DNA of 64,000 nt from an uncultured Anderseniella sp. (GTDB lineage: Bacteria > Pseudomonadota > Alphaproteobacteria > Rhizobiales > Aestuariivirgaceae). Each line of letters opens with the position of its first letter. Within the stretch, counting starts at the first letter, position 1. This document shows, piece after piece, positions 35,142 to 46,200 of this stretch. The DNA lies in the NCBI GenBank assembly GCA_947488295.1, contig CANKYU010000001.1:1042183-1106182 (forward strand), read 5' to 3'. The notes under the pieces were generated by a model that was given only the letters and a program-made list of their open reading frames with translations, was not told the origin of the DNA and did no database searches. A program made the position numbers and the translations under genes.

Positions 35142-37541
35142 GTGAGGTCAGTCTGGCGTAGCATTGCCGTACTAACGTTTGCGTCAACGTCAGTTTTTGC
35201 GCAGGAGGTTGTGCCGGACGGCTCCACTGCGACATCCGTGCAGGAGTTGACCTCCGGGCGGATCGATGTGGACATTGCCCCGTCGGACGCCAACGGCGCC
35301 AGTCTCAACCGGTATGAGAAATTCTCGGTTCCCCAGGCCGGTGTCCAGCTGAACAATGCCGCCGTGGGCGCAAATCTGATCATCAACGAGGTGACGTCGA
35401 GCCTGCCCAGCATCGTGCGCGGCGAGGTGTCGATCATCGGACCGCAGGCGGATTTCGTTCTCGCCAATCCCAACGGCATCACGGTGAACGGCGGCAGCTT
35501 CGTCAACACCGGCAATGTCGCCCTTGCGACCGGCAAGGTGACACCGCAGGCAGACGGGCGCTTTAAACTGGATGTAACCGGTGGTCATCTGGCGATTGGC
35601 GCATCCGGCCTGTCCGGCAAGATTGCCCAGCTGGACCTGTTGTCGAAATCCATGCGCATCAACGGCGCACTGAGCAATGATGCGGATGGCCAGTCACTGC
35701 TGACGTCGATTGTGGCAGGCAGTTCCACCTCAACACTTTCACCGGCTGGATTGCAGCCGCCGTCTCTCGGCTGGCTGCAGAGCCAGGCAGCCGGAGGTGC
35801 TTCTGGCGCTGTCAGTGTCGATATCACAAGGGCCGCCAGCATCAGGTCCGGTCGCATTCGCATCCAGGTCACAGACCAGGGGGCAGGGGTCAGGATCGCC
35901 GGGGCAACCCAGGCCACAGCCGGCGGGTTCAGGTTGCGCAGTTCGGGAAGGCTGGAAATCTCCGGCACCCGCCTGCAGGCAAGCGACGCAGTTGATGTTA
36001 CAGCGTCTGCGGTTTCGATCGAAGCCGACGGCGACGTGGCCTCCGAGGTCACGTCGGACGAAAGCGGCGTCATCGTAAAAGTCAACGATGGTGGCCTGCA
36101 GGTTTCAGGCAGTGTCATTGCCGGCAAGACGATCGTGTCGTCCAACCTGGCGTCAACCGGTGCCGTGACGCTGATAGCCGATAATGGTGTTTCTCTGTCA
36201 GGCTCGGGAACATTGCGCAGTTCGGTTCAGGCTACGCAGGACGGCATCACCATCCTGTCCGACGGTGATGTCGATATTGCGCAGACCGATTTGGCCAGTG
36301 CAGTCGATGTTGTTGTTTCATCCGGCGGAGCGGTGGAGTTCGACGGCTCAGTGGCAGAAGCCGACAGGGACATTCGCGTGCTGGCAATAGCGGATGCCGC
36401 GGTGAGCGGCGGTTCGCTCACCGCTGAGGGCGATATCCGGATTGACGCCGACAGTATCAGGCTCGTCTCCACAGAAGCTGAGCGGCTTGAGGTCAAGGCG
36501 CAAGGCGGTGTTGTGTTCAAATCCACCAAGGGCGATTTTGCCAATCTGGGCGCGCTTGTCGAAGGTCAGACGAGATCAGCCGGTGATGCGGAATCGCTTG
36601 GCGGTGTGACCGTCTATTCACAGGGCGATATTGACAATACTTCGCTCGATGAAAACCGCCTGGCGATCCTGTTCGGGCGTGATGATGATCTCGTTCTGAG
36701 AGCCCAGGGCGACATCACCAACAAGACCGGCCGGCTGTTTTCCAACAAGGCAGTGGACATCGAAGCCGGTGGTGACTTCAACCACCTTACCCACTTCCTG
36801 CCGGGTCAGGCCGACACACCCGGAAAAATTGCGGTGCAGACCGACAGGAACATCACCAATGCGTTTCTTGGATCGAAGAAGGCCAGGTTGAAAGCGTCCT
36901 ACGGGGCGACTGCGGTATCGGGTGAAATCGCGTCGCTCATCGCGATTGATGATGTCCGGATCAGCGCCCGGTCGATCAGCAACAGCGGTGGCGATATCAG
37001 CGGCGCGACAGTGCGCCTTGATGCGCTCGACCGGATCCGCAACATTTCCAGACTGTCCGGCGCCGTCAGCTTCCGGCAAAGCTGCATATTTATTTTCTGC
37101 AGGTCTTCCGGCTCGTCGGACCTGTCCGTGCTGACGGCCAGCATAACGGCGGTCGGCGACATGTTTGTGACCGCCGGCACGTCGGTCAATGACGTCGGCG
37201 GGCAGTTGCGGGCCACCGGCGACCTGACCATCGACACACCGGAATTCGTCACCAGTTCGCTGCACGTGCCGTTTCTGCTGGAGCGTCCGTCAGGGCTGAC
37301 GTCGTTCTTCCGGGGCAGGATGGCGTGGATCGCGCATGATTTTCAGGGCAGCCTGGTCGCTGCCGTTCAGGGCGACCTGAACTTCCTGCAGGACGGCATT
37401 GTCAGCCTGTCGGACAACGCGCAATTGTTTGCCGGTGGCAACAACGGATTGCCGGACACGGCGGTGCGCACTGCAGAACCTGTTGACCAGGTCGATGTCC
37501 TGCAGCCGCCGATCGGATTTCTGTGGAGGATCGCACGATGA
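35142..37541 (+). CDS. Small TpsA exoprotein (filamentous haemagglutinin N-terminal domain)
   Basis: A 799-residue secreted beta-helical protein. GTG at 35142 follows GGGGGAG and starts the signal peptide MRSVWRSIAVLTFASTSVFA. The two-partner secretion domain (~20-200) has LNRYEKFSVPQAGVQLNNAA, IINEVTSS and VLANPNGITVNGGSFVNTGN. The rest is beta-helix repeats (VTLIADNGVSLSGSGTL; LVLRAQGDITNKTGRLFSN) without haemagglutinin toxin repeats. A short cysteine-containing insert lies around residues 644-655 (RQSCIFIFCRSS). It is directly followed by its transporter gene (4-bp overlap). Likely an adhesin or surface protein. Confidence 0.9.
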   Translation: MRSVWRSIAVLTFASTSVFAQEVVPDGSTATSVQELTSGRIDVDIAPSDANGASLNRYEKFSVPQAGVQLNNAAVGANLIINEVTSSLPSIVRGEVSIIGPQADFVLANPNGITVNGGSFVNTGNVALATGKVTPQADGRFKLDVTGGHLAIGASGLSGKIAQLDLLSKSMRINGALSNDADGQSLLTSIVAGSSTSTLSPAGLQPPSLGWLQSQAAGGASGAVSVDITRAASIRSGRIRIQVTDQGAGVRIAGATQATAGGFRLRSSGRLEISGTRLQASDAVDVTASAVSIEADGDVASEVTSDESGVIVKVNDGGLQVSGSVIAGKTIVSSNLASTGAVTLIADNGVSLSGSGTLRSSVQATQDGITILSDGDVDIAQTDLASAVDVVVSSGGAVEFDGSVAEADRDIRVLAIADAAVSGGSLTAEGDIRIDADSIRLVSTEAERLEVKAQGGVVFKSTKGDFANLGALVEGQTRSAGDAESLGGVTVYSQGDIDNTSLDENRLAILFGRDDDLVLRAQGDITNKTGRLFSNKAVDIEAGGDFNHLTHFLPGQADTPGKIAVQTDRNITNAFLGSKKARLKASYGATAVSGEIASLIAIDDVRISARSISNSGGDISGATVRLDALDRIRNISRLSGAVSFRQSCIFIFCRSSGSSDLSVLTASITAVGDMFVTAGTSVNDVGGQLRATGDLTIDTPEFVTSSLHVPFLLERPSGLTSFFRGRMAWIAHDFQGSLVAAVQGDLNFLQDGIVSLSDNAQLFAGGNNGLPDTAVRTAEPVDQVDVLQPPIGFLWRIAR

Positions 37542-39250
37542 ACCTCCTCAGGGTCTGGCTTGCAGCATTGCTGCTGACTGTCGCGGTGGCGGGCGAACTG
37601 CGGGCGCAAAACCTGGTGGACCCGGGTGCCGACCTGTTGCGCGAGCAGCAGCGCCAGCGCTCCGAGCGGGAGCTCGAAAGAGCCCGTCCCGGCCGGTCGG
37701 TTACAACCAAGGTGGAGCAGCCTGTTGAACGCGAAAAGGTGTGTTTCCCGATTGCCACCATCAGGTTGCAGGGGGTGACCGCGGTCAAGTCCGCCGACCT
37801 GGTCGAGGTGCTGACCCCGTTCAAGGACACCTGCATGGGCGAAAAGGCAATTGCCCGGCTGATCGCCAAGCTGACCAGCGTCTATGTGGAGGCAGGCTTC
37901 ATCACCACCAGGGTCTATGTGCCGCAACAGGACCTGAAATCCAGGGTGCTGGTTCTGAATGTCCTGGAAGGACGCATTGAGGCATTTGTCTATCGCACGG
38001 TGGATGAGGCAGGGGTGATCACCGCTGGCAAGCCGCGCAAGATTACAACGGCTTTTCCGATCACCGCCGGTGACATTTTCCAGTTGCGCGCCATAGAGCA
38101 GGGGCTGGACCAGATCAACAGGCTGCAGTCATCCCAGGCCACCGTTGACCTTCTGCCCGGCAGCAAGCCCGGCATGTCGGTGGTGGTGATTACGGAAAGG
38201 AAGGCGGATACGGTTCGCGGCTTTGTCACCTATGACAACAATGGCAGCGAAGAGACCGGGCGCCACAGGGTCAAGGTGTCTGTTGAAGCCGACGACCTGT
38301 TTTTCGTCAATGATACCGCATCACTGACCTATGCGGGCACCGAGAACAGCAATGTGCTGGCCTATAATGCGTCGGTGCCGTACGGCAACTGGACCTTTTC
38401 CAGCTATGGCTCCTATTCGGAATCGGTGGATGATCTGACCTCGCTGTCGGTGCTGTTTTCACAGACGGCGAGCAGCACGGTGCAGGCTGAATACATGCTG
38501 CATCGCAACTCCAGGGCCAAATACTGGGGGTATGGCGCAGCCGGGGTCTACTGGAACAAACGTCATGTCAACGTGTCGCAACTGACGCCGCAGACGCGGA
38601 CCACGGTGCGCGCCGGGTTCAAGCAGGAACATCACTTTGAGCGCGGTGTCCTGTCGGTTGACACAGCCGTTACCCTCGGCGTGCCGATGTTCGGCGCTGA
38701 TACCGACCGGGGTGTGCTGGCGGACGATGTGCCCCGGGCGAAGTTTGCCAAGCTGGATGTATCGGCGTCCTATCTTCACCGCTTTGAAAACGGCAGCCGG
38801 CTGATTTCATCGCTGAACGGGCAGTTTGCCTCCGACCCGCTGTATTCAAACGAGCAACTGACCATCGGCGGATGGGACTCCGTACGCGGATATCAGGGCA
38901 CCAGCGTCAGCGGTGAAGACGGTGTCCTGCTCAGAAACGACTATTACCTGGCGACCTTTGAACACTGGAGTGACCTGTCAAAGGCGTTCGGATTTCCGCA
39001 CGAAAAGCAGAGCCTGATCGGAGCCTATGTGTCCGGCTACCTGCAGCCTTATGTGTTTGCCGACATAGGTCATGTGCATGACAAGGCAACCGATACCAAT
39101 TCGACACTTGCCGGTTTTGGCGGCGGCGTGCGCTACACGGCGGACCGGCTGAGTGTCAATGCGGCAATTGCAGTTCCCATACTAGAAAAAGGTGAGGCCG
39201 ATGCAGGCAGCCTGGAAGGATTGATCAATGTTACATTCAAGATGTTCTGA
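37538..39250 (+). CDS. TpsB outer-membrane transporter (ShlB/FhaC family)
   Basis: A 570-residue two-partner secretion pore. It has a signal peptide (MNLLRVWLAALLLTVAVAGELRA), an N-terminal plug-like helix rich in Gln, Arg and Glu, and POTRA domains (CFPIATIRLQGVTAVKSADL; YVEAGFITTRVYVPQQDL). A 16-strand barrel holds GFVTYDNNGSEETGRHR, the conserved loop motif VRGYQG and a C-terminal aromatic end (INVTFKMF). ATG at 37538 overlaps the TpsA stop. It probably exports both TpsA proteins of the locus, since no second TpsB is present. Confidence 0.92.
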   Translation: MNLLRVWLAALLLTVAVAGELRAQNLVDPGADLLREQQRQRSERELERARPGRSVTTKVEQPVEREKVCFPIATIRLQGVTAVKSADLVEVLTPFKDTCMGEKAIARLIAKLTSVYVEAGFITTRVYVPQQDLKSRVLVLNVLEGRIEAFVYRTVDEAGVITAGKPRKITTAFPITAGDIFQLRAIEQGLDQINRLQSSQATVDLLPGSKPGMSVVVITERKADTVRGFVTYDNNGSEETGRHRVKVSVEADDLFFVNDTASLTYAGTENSNVLAYNASVPYGNWTFSSYGSYSESVDDLTSLSVLFSQTASSTVQAEYMLHRNSRAKYWGYGAAGVYWNKRHVNVSQLTPQTRTTVRAGFKQEHHFERGVLSVDTAVTLGVPMFGADTDRGVLADDVPRAKFAKLDVSASYLHRFENGSRLISSLNGQFASDPLYSNEQLTIGGWDSVRGYQGTSVSGEDGVLLRNDYYLATFEHWSDLSKAFGFPHEKQSLIGAYVSGYLQPYVFADIGHVHDKATDTNSTLAGFGGGVRYTADRLSVNAAIAVPILEKGEADAGSLEGLINVTFKMF

Positions 39251-39272
39251 CACCCGGCAGGGTGAGTTCCAG

Positions 39273-40082
39273 ATGGCAGGGACGCTGAGGGCGTCGCTGG
39301 CGATACTGGCGGTTGTGCTTGTGTCTTCAACAGCCGGTGCCGATGTCAAGCAGGGACTGTCGGCACTGGAGAAGAAGGACTACGGCGCGGCGGCGAAGCA
39401 GTTTTCAACCGCTTTTGAGGCCGGAGAGGCAGACGGTGCGTTTTATCTGGGCCGGATGATGGAGCTGGGTTTCGGCGGTCCGGCCAATCTGAAGTCTGCC
39501 GTGGCGCTCTACCTGGCCGGCAGCGCCAAGGGCAGCCCGCAGGCCAAGAACCGCCTCGGTGTGCTGCACATCGAGGGCAAGGGCGTGCTGCAGGATTATC
39601 AGCAGGGGGCAAAGCTTGTCTGTGAGGCGGCAGAGCTGAAAGACCAGAACGGGCAGTTCAACTGCGGCACGTTGCTGCTAGAGGGCAAGGGCGTGGAGAA
39701 AAACGAAAAGCTTGCCTATGACTGGTTTTCCAAAGCCTCCGACCAGGGCCATCTCGGCGCCAAGAACCAGTACGCGCTGGCGCTGATGGAGGGCAAGTAT
39801 GTGTCGCGCGACATCGACAAGGCGGTGCAACTGTTCCAGCAGACGGCCGCAAAGGGAAATCCGCTCGGGCTGTTTTCAATCGCCCAGGCGTTTGCCACCG
39901 GGCTTGGCGCTGAAAAGGACGTCGTCAAGGCGCACGCCTATTTCAACATTGCATCTGCCCTGGGCCATCCGCAGGCGGCGGATGCGCGCAAGACGGTGGA
40001 GAAGTCGATGAAGCAACCCCAGATCGTCGAGGCGCAACAACTTGCGCGTGCATGGCGGCCGGAAAAGACAACGCCCAAGTAA
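39273..40082 (+). CDS. Exported Sel1-repeat protein of the TPS locus
   Basis: A 269-residue protein with a signal peptide (MAGTLRASLAILAVVLVSSTAGA) and about five Sel1 repeats, such as FEAGEADGAFYLGRMMELGF, AKGSPQAKNRLGVLHIEGKG and SDQGHLGAKNQYALALMEGK. ATG at 39273 is used because it begins the signal. It lies 22 bp after tpsB and before the giant tpsA, so it may be a periplasmic helper for export of a large substrate; this is inference. Confidence 0.85.
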   Translation: MAGTLRASLAILAVVLVSSTAGADVKQGLSALEKKDYGAAAKQFSTAFEAGEADGAFYLGRMMELGFGGPANLKSAVALYLAGSAKGSPQAKNRLGVLHIEGKGVLQDYQQGAKLVCEAAELKDQNGQFNCGTLLLEGKGVEKNEKLAYDWFSKASDQGHLGAKNQYALALMEGKYVSRDIDKAVQLFQQTAAKGNPLGLFSIAQAFATGLGAEKDVVKAHAYFNIASALGHPQAADARKTVEKSMKQPQIVEAQQLARAWRPEKTTPK

Positions 40083-40220
40083 CGCCCGCGTGAGATTCCT
40101 GTGATTATTTTGTGAACTTGTGACGAATCCGGACGAATTGCTCTTTACTCGTCATTAAATATAGTTAACGTTTGCGTCATGTACGTTTGTTGATGAAAGA
40201 CATATTGGGGGGAGCAGGCC

Positions 40221-43200
40221 ATGGCTGTTGCTAAGAAGATGTGGGTTTCCGCTATTGCGGGGGTCCTGGCAACCGGGTTCACGGTCGGACTGATCGGGCA
40301 GCGTCTTCAGGCACAGGAGATCATCATTGATCCCAGTGTGCCGGGCCTCAACAGCACAACCCTGCATTCATCCGGCGGCGGCAAGCCGCAGATCGACATC
40401 GCCACGCCGGACAGCGGCGTGTCGCACAACAAGTTCCAGAAATACAATGTCGGCCCCGGCGGCCTGATCCTCAACAACTCGGCCACCGGCGGCACCAGCG
40501 TCATCGGTGGTTCGGTCAACGCCAACAGCAATCTGGCCACGTCCGGATCGGCATCCGTCATTCTCAACGAGGTGACCGACACCGGCACCAGTTCGCTGAC
40601 CGGCATCACCGAGATATTCGGCGGCAAGGCCAGCGTCATCATCGCCAACCCCAACGGCGTGGGCTGTAACGGCTGTTCGTTCATCAACACCAACAGATCC
40701 ACGCTGACCACCGGTGTGCCCACGGTCACCGGCAGCCAGATCGACCTGCTGGCAACCAGGGGTACGGTGTCGGTCGGATCGGGCGGGTTCACATCCGAAG
40801 GAGATGCCGACCTTATCGGGCGTCATGTCACCATTGGCGGGCCTGTCAATGCCGACACCACGCTGACCATCTCCGGCGGTGCGCAAAGCTTCAACTATAA
40901 TGCCGGCACCTCCCAGGCCGCACCGACGACCAACGCACAGCAGAGCCCGTTTGCGGTGGACGCCACATCGCTGGGCGCACTGACGGCCGGCAATATCCGC
41001 ATTCACGGTAACGAGGTCGGTCTCGGCGTCAATGCCTATGGCAATATCAATGCTGCCGGCAATCTCAACCTGTCGTCCAAGGGCAATATTCACTATGGCA
41101 ACATCCAGTCGACCGGCACCGGCCAGATTGACGGGCAGGGCTCGGTGCGCCAGTACGGCAACGCGCAGTTTGACGGCAATGTAACCGTCTCCGGCAACGA
41201 CTTCACGCTGTACCGTGACCGGACACTATCCGCCGGTGGCGACGTCACCATCAACACCGATGACTTTGCCGTGGTGATCGGCGAGATCAGCGGCACGAAC
41301 GTCAACATCAATGTCGACGGCAAGTTCACCAATAACGGATTTGTGTTTGCAGATCAGGAGCTTGTGGTCATTGCCGGCGAAGAGGTCCGCAACCAGCGCG
41401 AGGTCGCGACGGAGTATGACAGTTACTTTGATCCGGCGCTGAGACAGTATATCGAGGCCTATCAGCAGCAGGTTCTTGACGGCGGTGAAACAGCCGCCTT
41501 TGCCGCCGCCATGCTGGCGCGCGCCGAGGAAGCAGAAATACTGGATCAGTATGTGCTGAAGGGCGCAACATTCGGCGCCACCAATATTGATGTCACTGCC
41601 AACCTGGACCTTGTCAACAAGGGCGGCGCAATTGCAGCCACCAACAATATTACGCTGGCCTCGCTGACCGGCAGCATCATCAACGAGTACCAGACAACCA
41701 GCCATCGCATTGACGAGGATGAAGATGTCGGCTGCCCCACGACCAGCTGCGGCTATCGCTCGGAATTTCACATGGGCGAAATCCTGGCCGGCGGCGACCT
41801 GACGCTGACGGCTGCGCTGGACGTGAAGAACCTGGGCAGCGATATGGCCGCGGCAGGGTCAGTCAACATTGGCGCCGGCCGCGATGTCATTAACGCCCTT
41901 ACCAGTGAGGGCTACATTGTCGACGGTGCCAAGACCTTTATTGTCGAAGGACATTTTCCGGGCGGTTATGTACGCGAATGCCGGGATACAAAGCACGGCC
42001 AGTCATGCAGCGATGTCTGGCAGGAAGCCTATGACTACACCACGTCGGAAACCTACAATTCCCACGAACAGGAATTTGCCCTGGCGCCGTCGCGCATCGC
42101 GACGCTGAACGGCGATATCACCATTGTGGCGGGCCGTGACTTCAGCTCGATCGGATCACGGATTTCTGCCGGTGGTGACCTGAGCGTCGGTGCCGGCAAT
42201 GACGCATTGTTCACCAGCTTTTCCGGTCTGGAGGACGATTATCTGTTCCGGGACGAAGAAGAAACCTACACCAGTAGCAACTGCGGGAAAGAGCAAAGCA
42301 CCTGCACACGTACGCGCACTATCGAAGTCGTTATCAACGACTATAAGCTCGTCACAGCGCTCAGTGACCTGATCGCCCGCAATGTCACGGTCAATGCAAA
42401 CCGCGACATCGCCATATCCGGCGCCCGTTTCCTGGCCCAGGCGGATTTGTCGCTCAATGCGGCTACCGGGTCAGTACTGATCGATTCCGCGCATCTTCCC
42501 GAAGGCGCGGTGCTCGCCGACTATGATCCGGAAACGGCAGGCCGGTTTGTCGAACTGGGGCAGATATTCGCGCAAGGTTCCAGTCTGGCGTTTGACGCCA
42601 GTGCCACCACCACCAGCTACACGGATGACGTGTACCGGCTGTACCAGACGGTGCTGGGTCGTGAAGCTGATCTCGGCGGCCTGATCAACTGGGTCGGGCA
42701 GGTCAATGGCGGCACCAGCAAGGAAGACGTGGCTGATGGACTGCTGACCTCAACCGAGTTCAGCACCGCTTTCGGCACTCTCGACAATACCCAGTTTGTC
42801 ACCCAGCTTTACAGCAATGCGTTTGACCGGATACCGGACGCTGGCGAACTGGCTTACTGGGTCGACCAGCTCGACGCAGCGACAGCTACACGCCGGCAGG
42901 TCGCGCTCGGCATTGCCGACAGCGATGAGGCCATCACTGCGACCCAGACAGCACTCTATGCCTTCACCAGTGCCAATGCGGCAAAGGCCACCATACTGGG
43001 CGATACCGACACCGGAAACGCCTACAGCGCCTATATCGCCAATGCCGACCTGCTCAACGCGGTCAGCTACCTGAAGGCGTCAACGGCTGCTGATGTGCGC
43101 GGTGCGCTGCGCTCGGTGGGCGCGCAATCGTTCGAAAACGGCTTGCGCGATGTCACCTCCGCGGTGATCACCGTCAGCGGCGGCTCCGGCAATGCCTGGA

Positions 43201-46200
43201 GTGGCGACTCAACCCAGCCGGTGCTTTGGGATGCCAACAATTCCGGCAGCCAGTGGTGGAAGGCCGACTTCGGTTCAGGCAATGAAAAGAAGATTCTGCA
43301 GTACAGCATAAAGACCCTGCAGGATTGGCGAGGCAAACCGAAAGAGTGGAAGCTGCAGGCGTCAGATGACGGATCCAACTGGACAACCATAGACGAGCAA
43401 TCTGATGAGAAATCCTGGAGCTGGTACGAAACCAGAGTGTACACAATCGCCAATCCGGGCAAGTACCGCTATTACCGACTCAAGGACATCAAGACGATCA
43501 GTGGCGACAAGGATGAGCTTGAGATTGCCAATATCGAATTGCTCGAGCCCACGTTCGTAGCCGAGCCCAATTCAAGTGGTGACCTGTACCGTCCGATACC
43601 GCAGACCATCGGGTTCAGCACCAAGGACGGCGAGGGCCATGATGAACTCAACTGGAACAGTGTTGGGGCCTGGGGATCGGCCAACAGCGGTGCCGCCTGG
43701 GACCCGGATGGAAATGGTGACGATGATTATGAGAGCCGCCAGTCCGGATATCACTGGATCGAAGTGTTCTATGGCTCACAGGCGCAAACCATCACCAGTT
43801 ATTCGATCAAGTCGTCGGAGCAGAACCACTGGACTGATGCGCCCAAGCGTTGGGAACTGCGGGCTGTAGACGCTGACGGTAATTTCGTCACGCTTGACAT
43901 TGTCGAAAACCAGACTGGCTGGGGCGCCAATCAGGTCCGTAATTTCACCATCGATAATCCGGGCAGCTATACAAGGTATCAACTGGTCGGCGTGTCCGGC
44001 CAGGACCCGTCGAGCAACTGGGTGCGTATCCGCGACTTCGCCTTGCGCACGGATGTCGAAATCCCGGTTGACCAGACCCAGGTTGTCGTCGGCGACGTCA
44101 CACCGGGCATCAAGTCCGCCGGACTGGCTCTGGCCGGTGAAAACGCAAGCCGTCTGGCTGGCCTGGCTGACGGCAATCGCTCGCTTATTGCGGACACCGA
44201 TTGGCGCTTTGCCACCGATGGCGGGCTTGCAGGACTCAGCCTGACCAACAGGTCGGTTGTTTATGGCGGCGGCAATGTTGCCGTTAATGCCGACCTGGAC
44301 ATCTATCTTGCCGGGTCCACCACGGTCTCGTCAGGCGATGACCTGTCGCTGGTTGCCGGGCGGCGCATCGGCGCACTGGCGGCGGAGAACTCTGAATTCC
44401 GGCTCAATGATACGGCCTATGACAGCTTCACCGCCATCGGTGAGCGGCTGCAGGAAGGCACGCTGCTGCGCGATGCCTATGCGGTGGAAGCCGATGAGTT
44501 GTCCGAAGAGCAGCTTGAAGAGCTGGTCGATGACGGCAGCATCGCGTTCCAGACCGCCACGGCCAATTACACGCTGGCGCCGCTGACGGTGATCTCCGGC
44601 GGCGGGCTGACCCTGTCAGCCGGTGAGGATGTGCTCAACTTTGCCGGGTCATTTGCCTCCGGCGACGAGCTGATTGTTACCGCAGGCCGCGATATCCGCA
44701 ATGAGGCCCTGCGCAACAATTTCACCCTGACCGAGGAAGACGGCTGCGTATCACGCGCCTGCGGCGGCCAGGGCCATGACTACAAGGCCGGTGAATTCCT
44801 GTCCGGCAACACGGCCCTGTTGTCAGCAGGTCGCGACATCCGCGTCTATGGCGGTGTTGTCTCTGCCGCCGCGTCCATACTGGCCCAGGCGGAAGGCGAC
44901 ATTGAAGCCGACGCCATCACCAGCCAGTTCCTGTATTACTACACCAAGTCGTCCAGCTTCTTCGGGCTGAACAAGAAGAAGAAGAAGCTCTACCGCGCCA
45001 TCATCCAGGAAGGCGAGTTCTCCACCGAGTTCGGCGACATCTCGCTGATTGCCGGCACCGACCTGAACATCACAGGCTCGCGCGTGCTGGCCGGTGGCGA
45101 CGTCTACCTGGAGGCCGGCAACGACATCAACCTCCTGGCCAAGTCGGAAGAGGTGCACAATTACTACAAGAAGTCCGGCTTCGGCTTCTTCTACTATGCC
45201 TCCGACACGGTGCGGTACAACGAGTTTGAAACCGCGCTGGCAGAAATACAGGGCCAGAATGTTGCAGCCTATGCCGGCAACAACCTGACCGGCATGGGCG
45301 CAGCGGTGTTCGCGGCGGATGACATTGCCCTGTCAGCGGAAAACGATGTCAATTTCGATGCGCATCAGAATGTTCGTTATGTGGTGCAGTCCGGCTGGTC
45401 GCTGGGCGTGCAGTTTGCCGGCTCCAACATCCTGAAGGCCGCGTTTGAAAACAACGGCGATGCTCTGACCGTGCTTGAGGCCTATATCGGCGACAACCAG
45501 GCCGTTGCCGCGGTGCATCACCTGGCTACCTCGAAAGGCAGCTGGGACACGCTCAATGGCCTGATCGGAGCAGGCTATGCTGCGGCCCGCTTCGGTGCTG
45601 ATATCAACTTCGATGCACGTGGGGCTGATGACACCATTGCGTCCGCCTTTGCCCGCAAGCTCAATCCGTTCAGCGAACTGGGCGAACTGTCGCTTGATCC
45701 GACCAGCCAGGCTTTCCTCAATGGCATCACCTTCCGGTTGGGCGCTTACGAGTCGCGCGAGCAGTGGACCGAAAGTTACATCTCTTCAGTAGCGGCGGGC
45801 CGCGACCTCACCATCGGTGCGGGCCGTGATCTGGTGCTGGCGGGCGGTACGGTTGCCTCGGCCGGGCGTGACAACACGCTGGTGGCCGGTAATGACCTGC
45901 TGATTACCGCACTGGCCGACTGGCAGAAATCTTCAAGCTCGTCATGGGGCGTGTCACTGGGCTTCAACACCGGTGGCTGGACCATCGGAGCTGATTACGC
46001 CCAGTCGCAGGCTTCTGCCCAGCTTTACACCAATGCGGCGGTGACGTCTGGCCGTGTCCTGACCATGGTATCCGGCCGTGACACGATCATTGCCGGCGCC
46101 GACATTCGTGCGGGCATGACGCCTGAGAAGGTGCGGCCACAACCTGTTGTAGTCACCGTATCGGCGGGCGAGGGCCAGGCGCTGGATTACAATGACAGCA

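Noticed and set aside
44960..45000. Run of lysine codons (AAGAAGAAGAAG) in the giant TpsA
   Set aside because: A short local repeat within the normal reading frame (NKKKKKLYR); not a tandem repeat locus.
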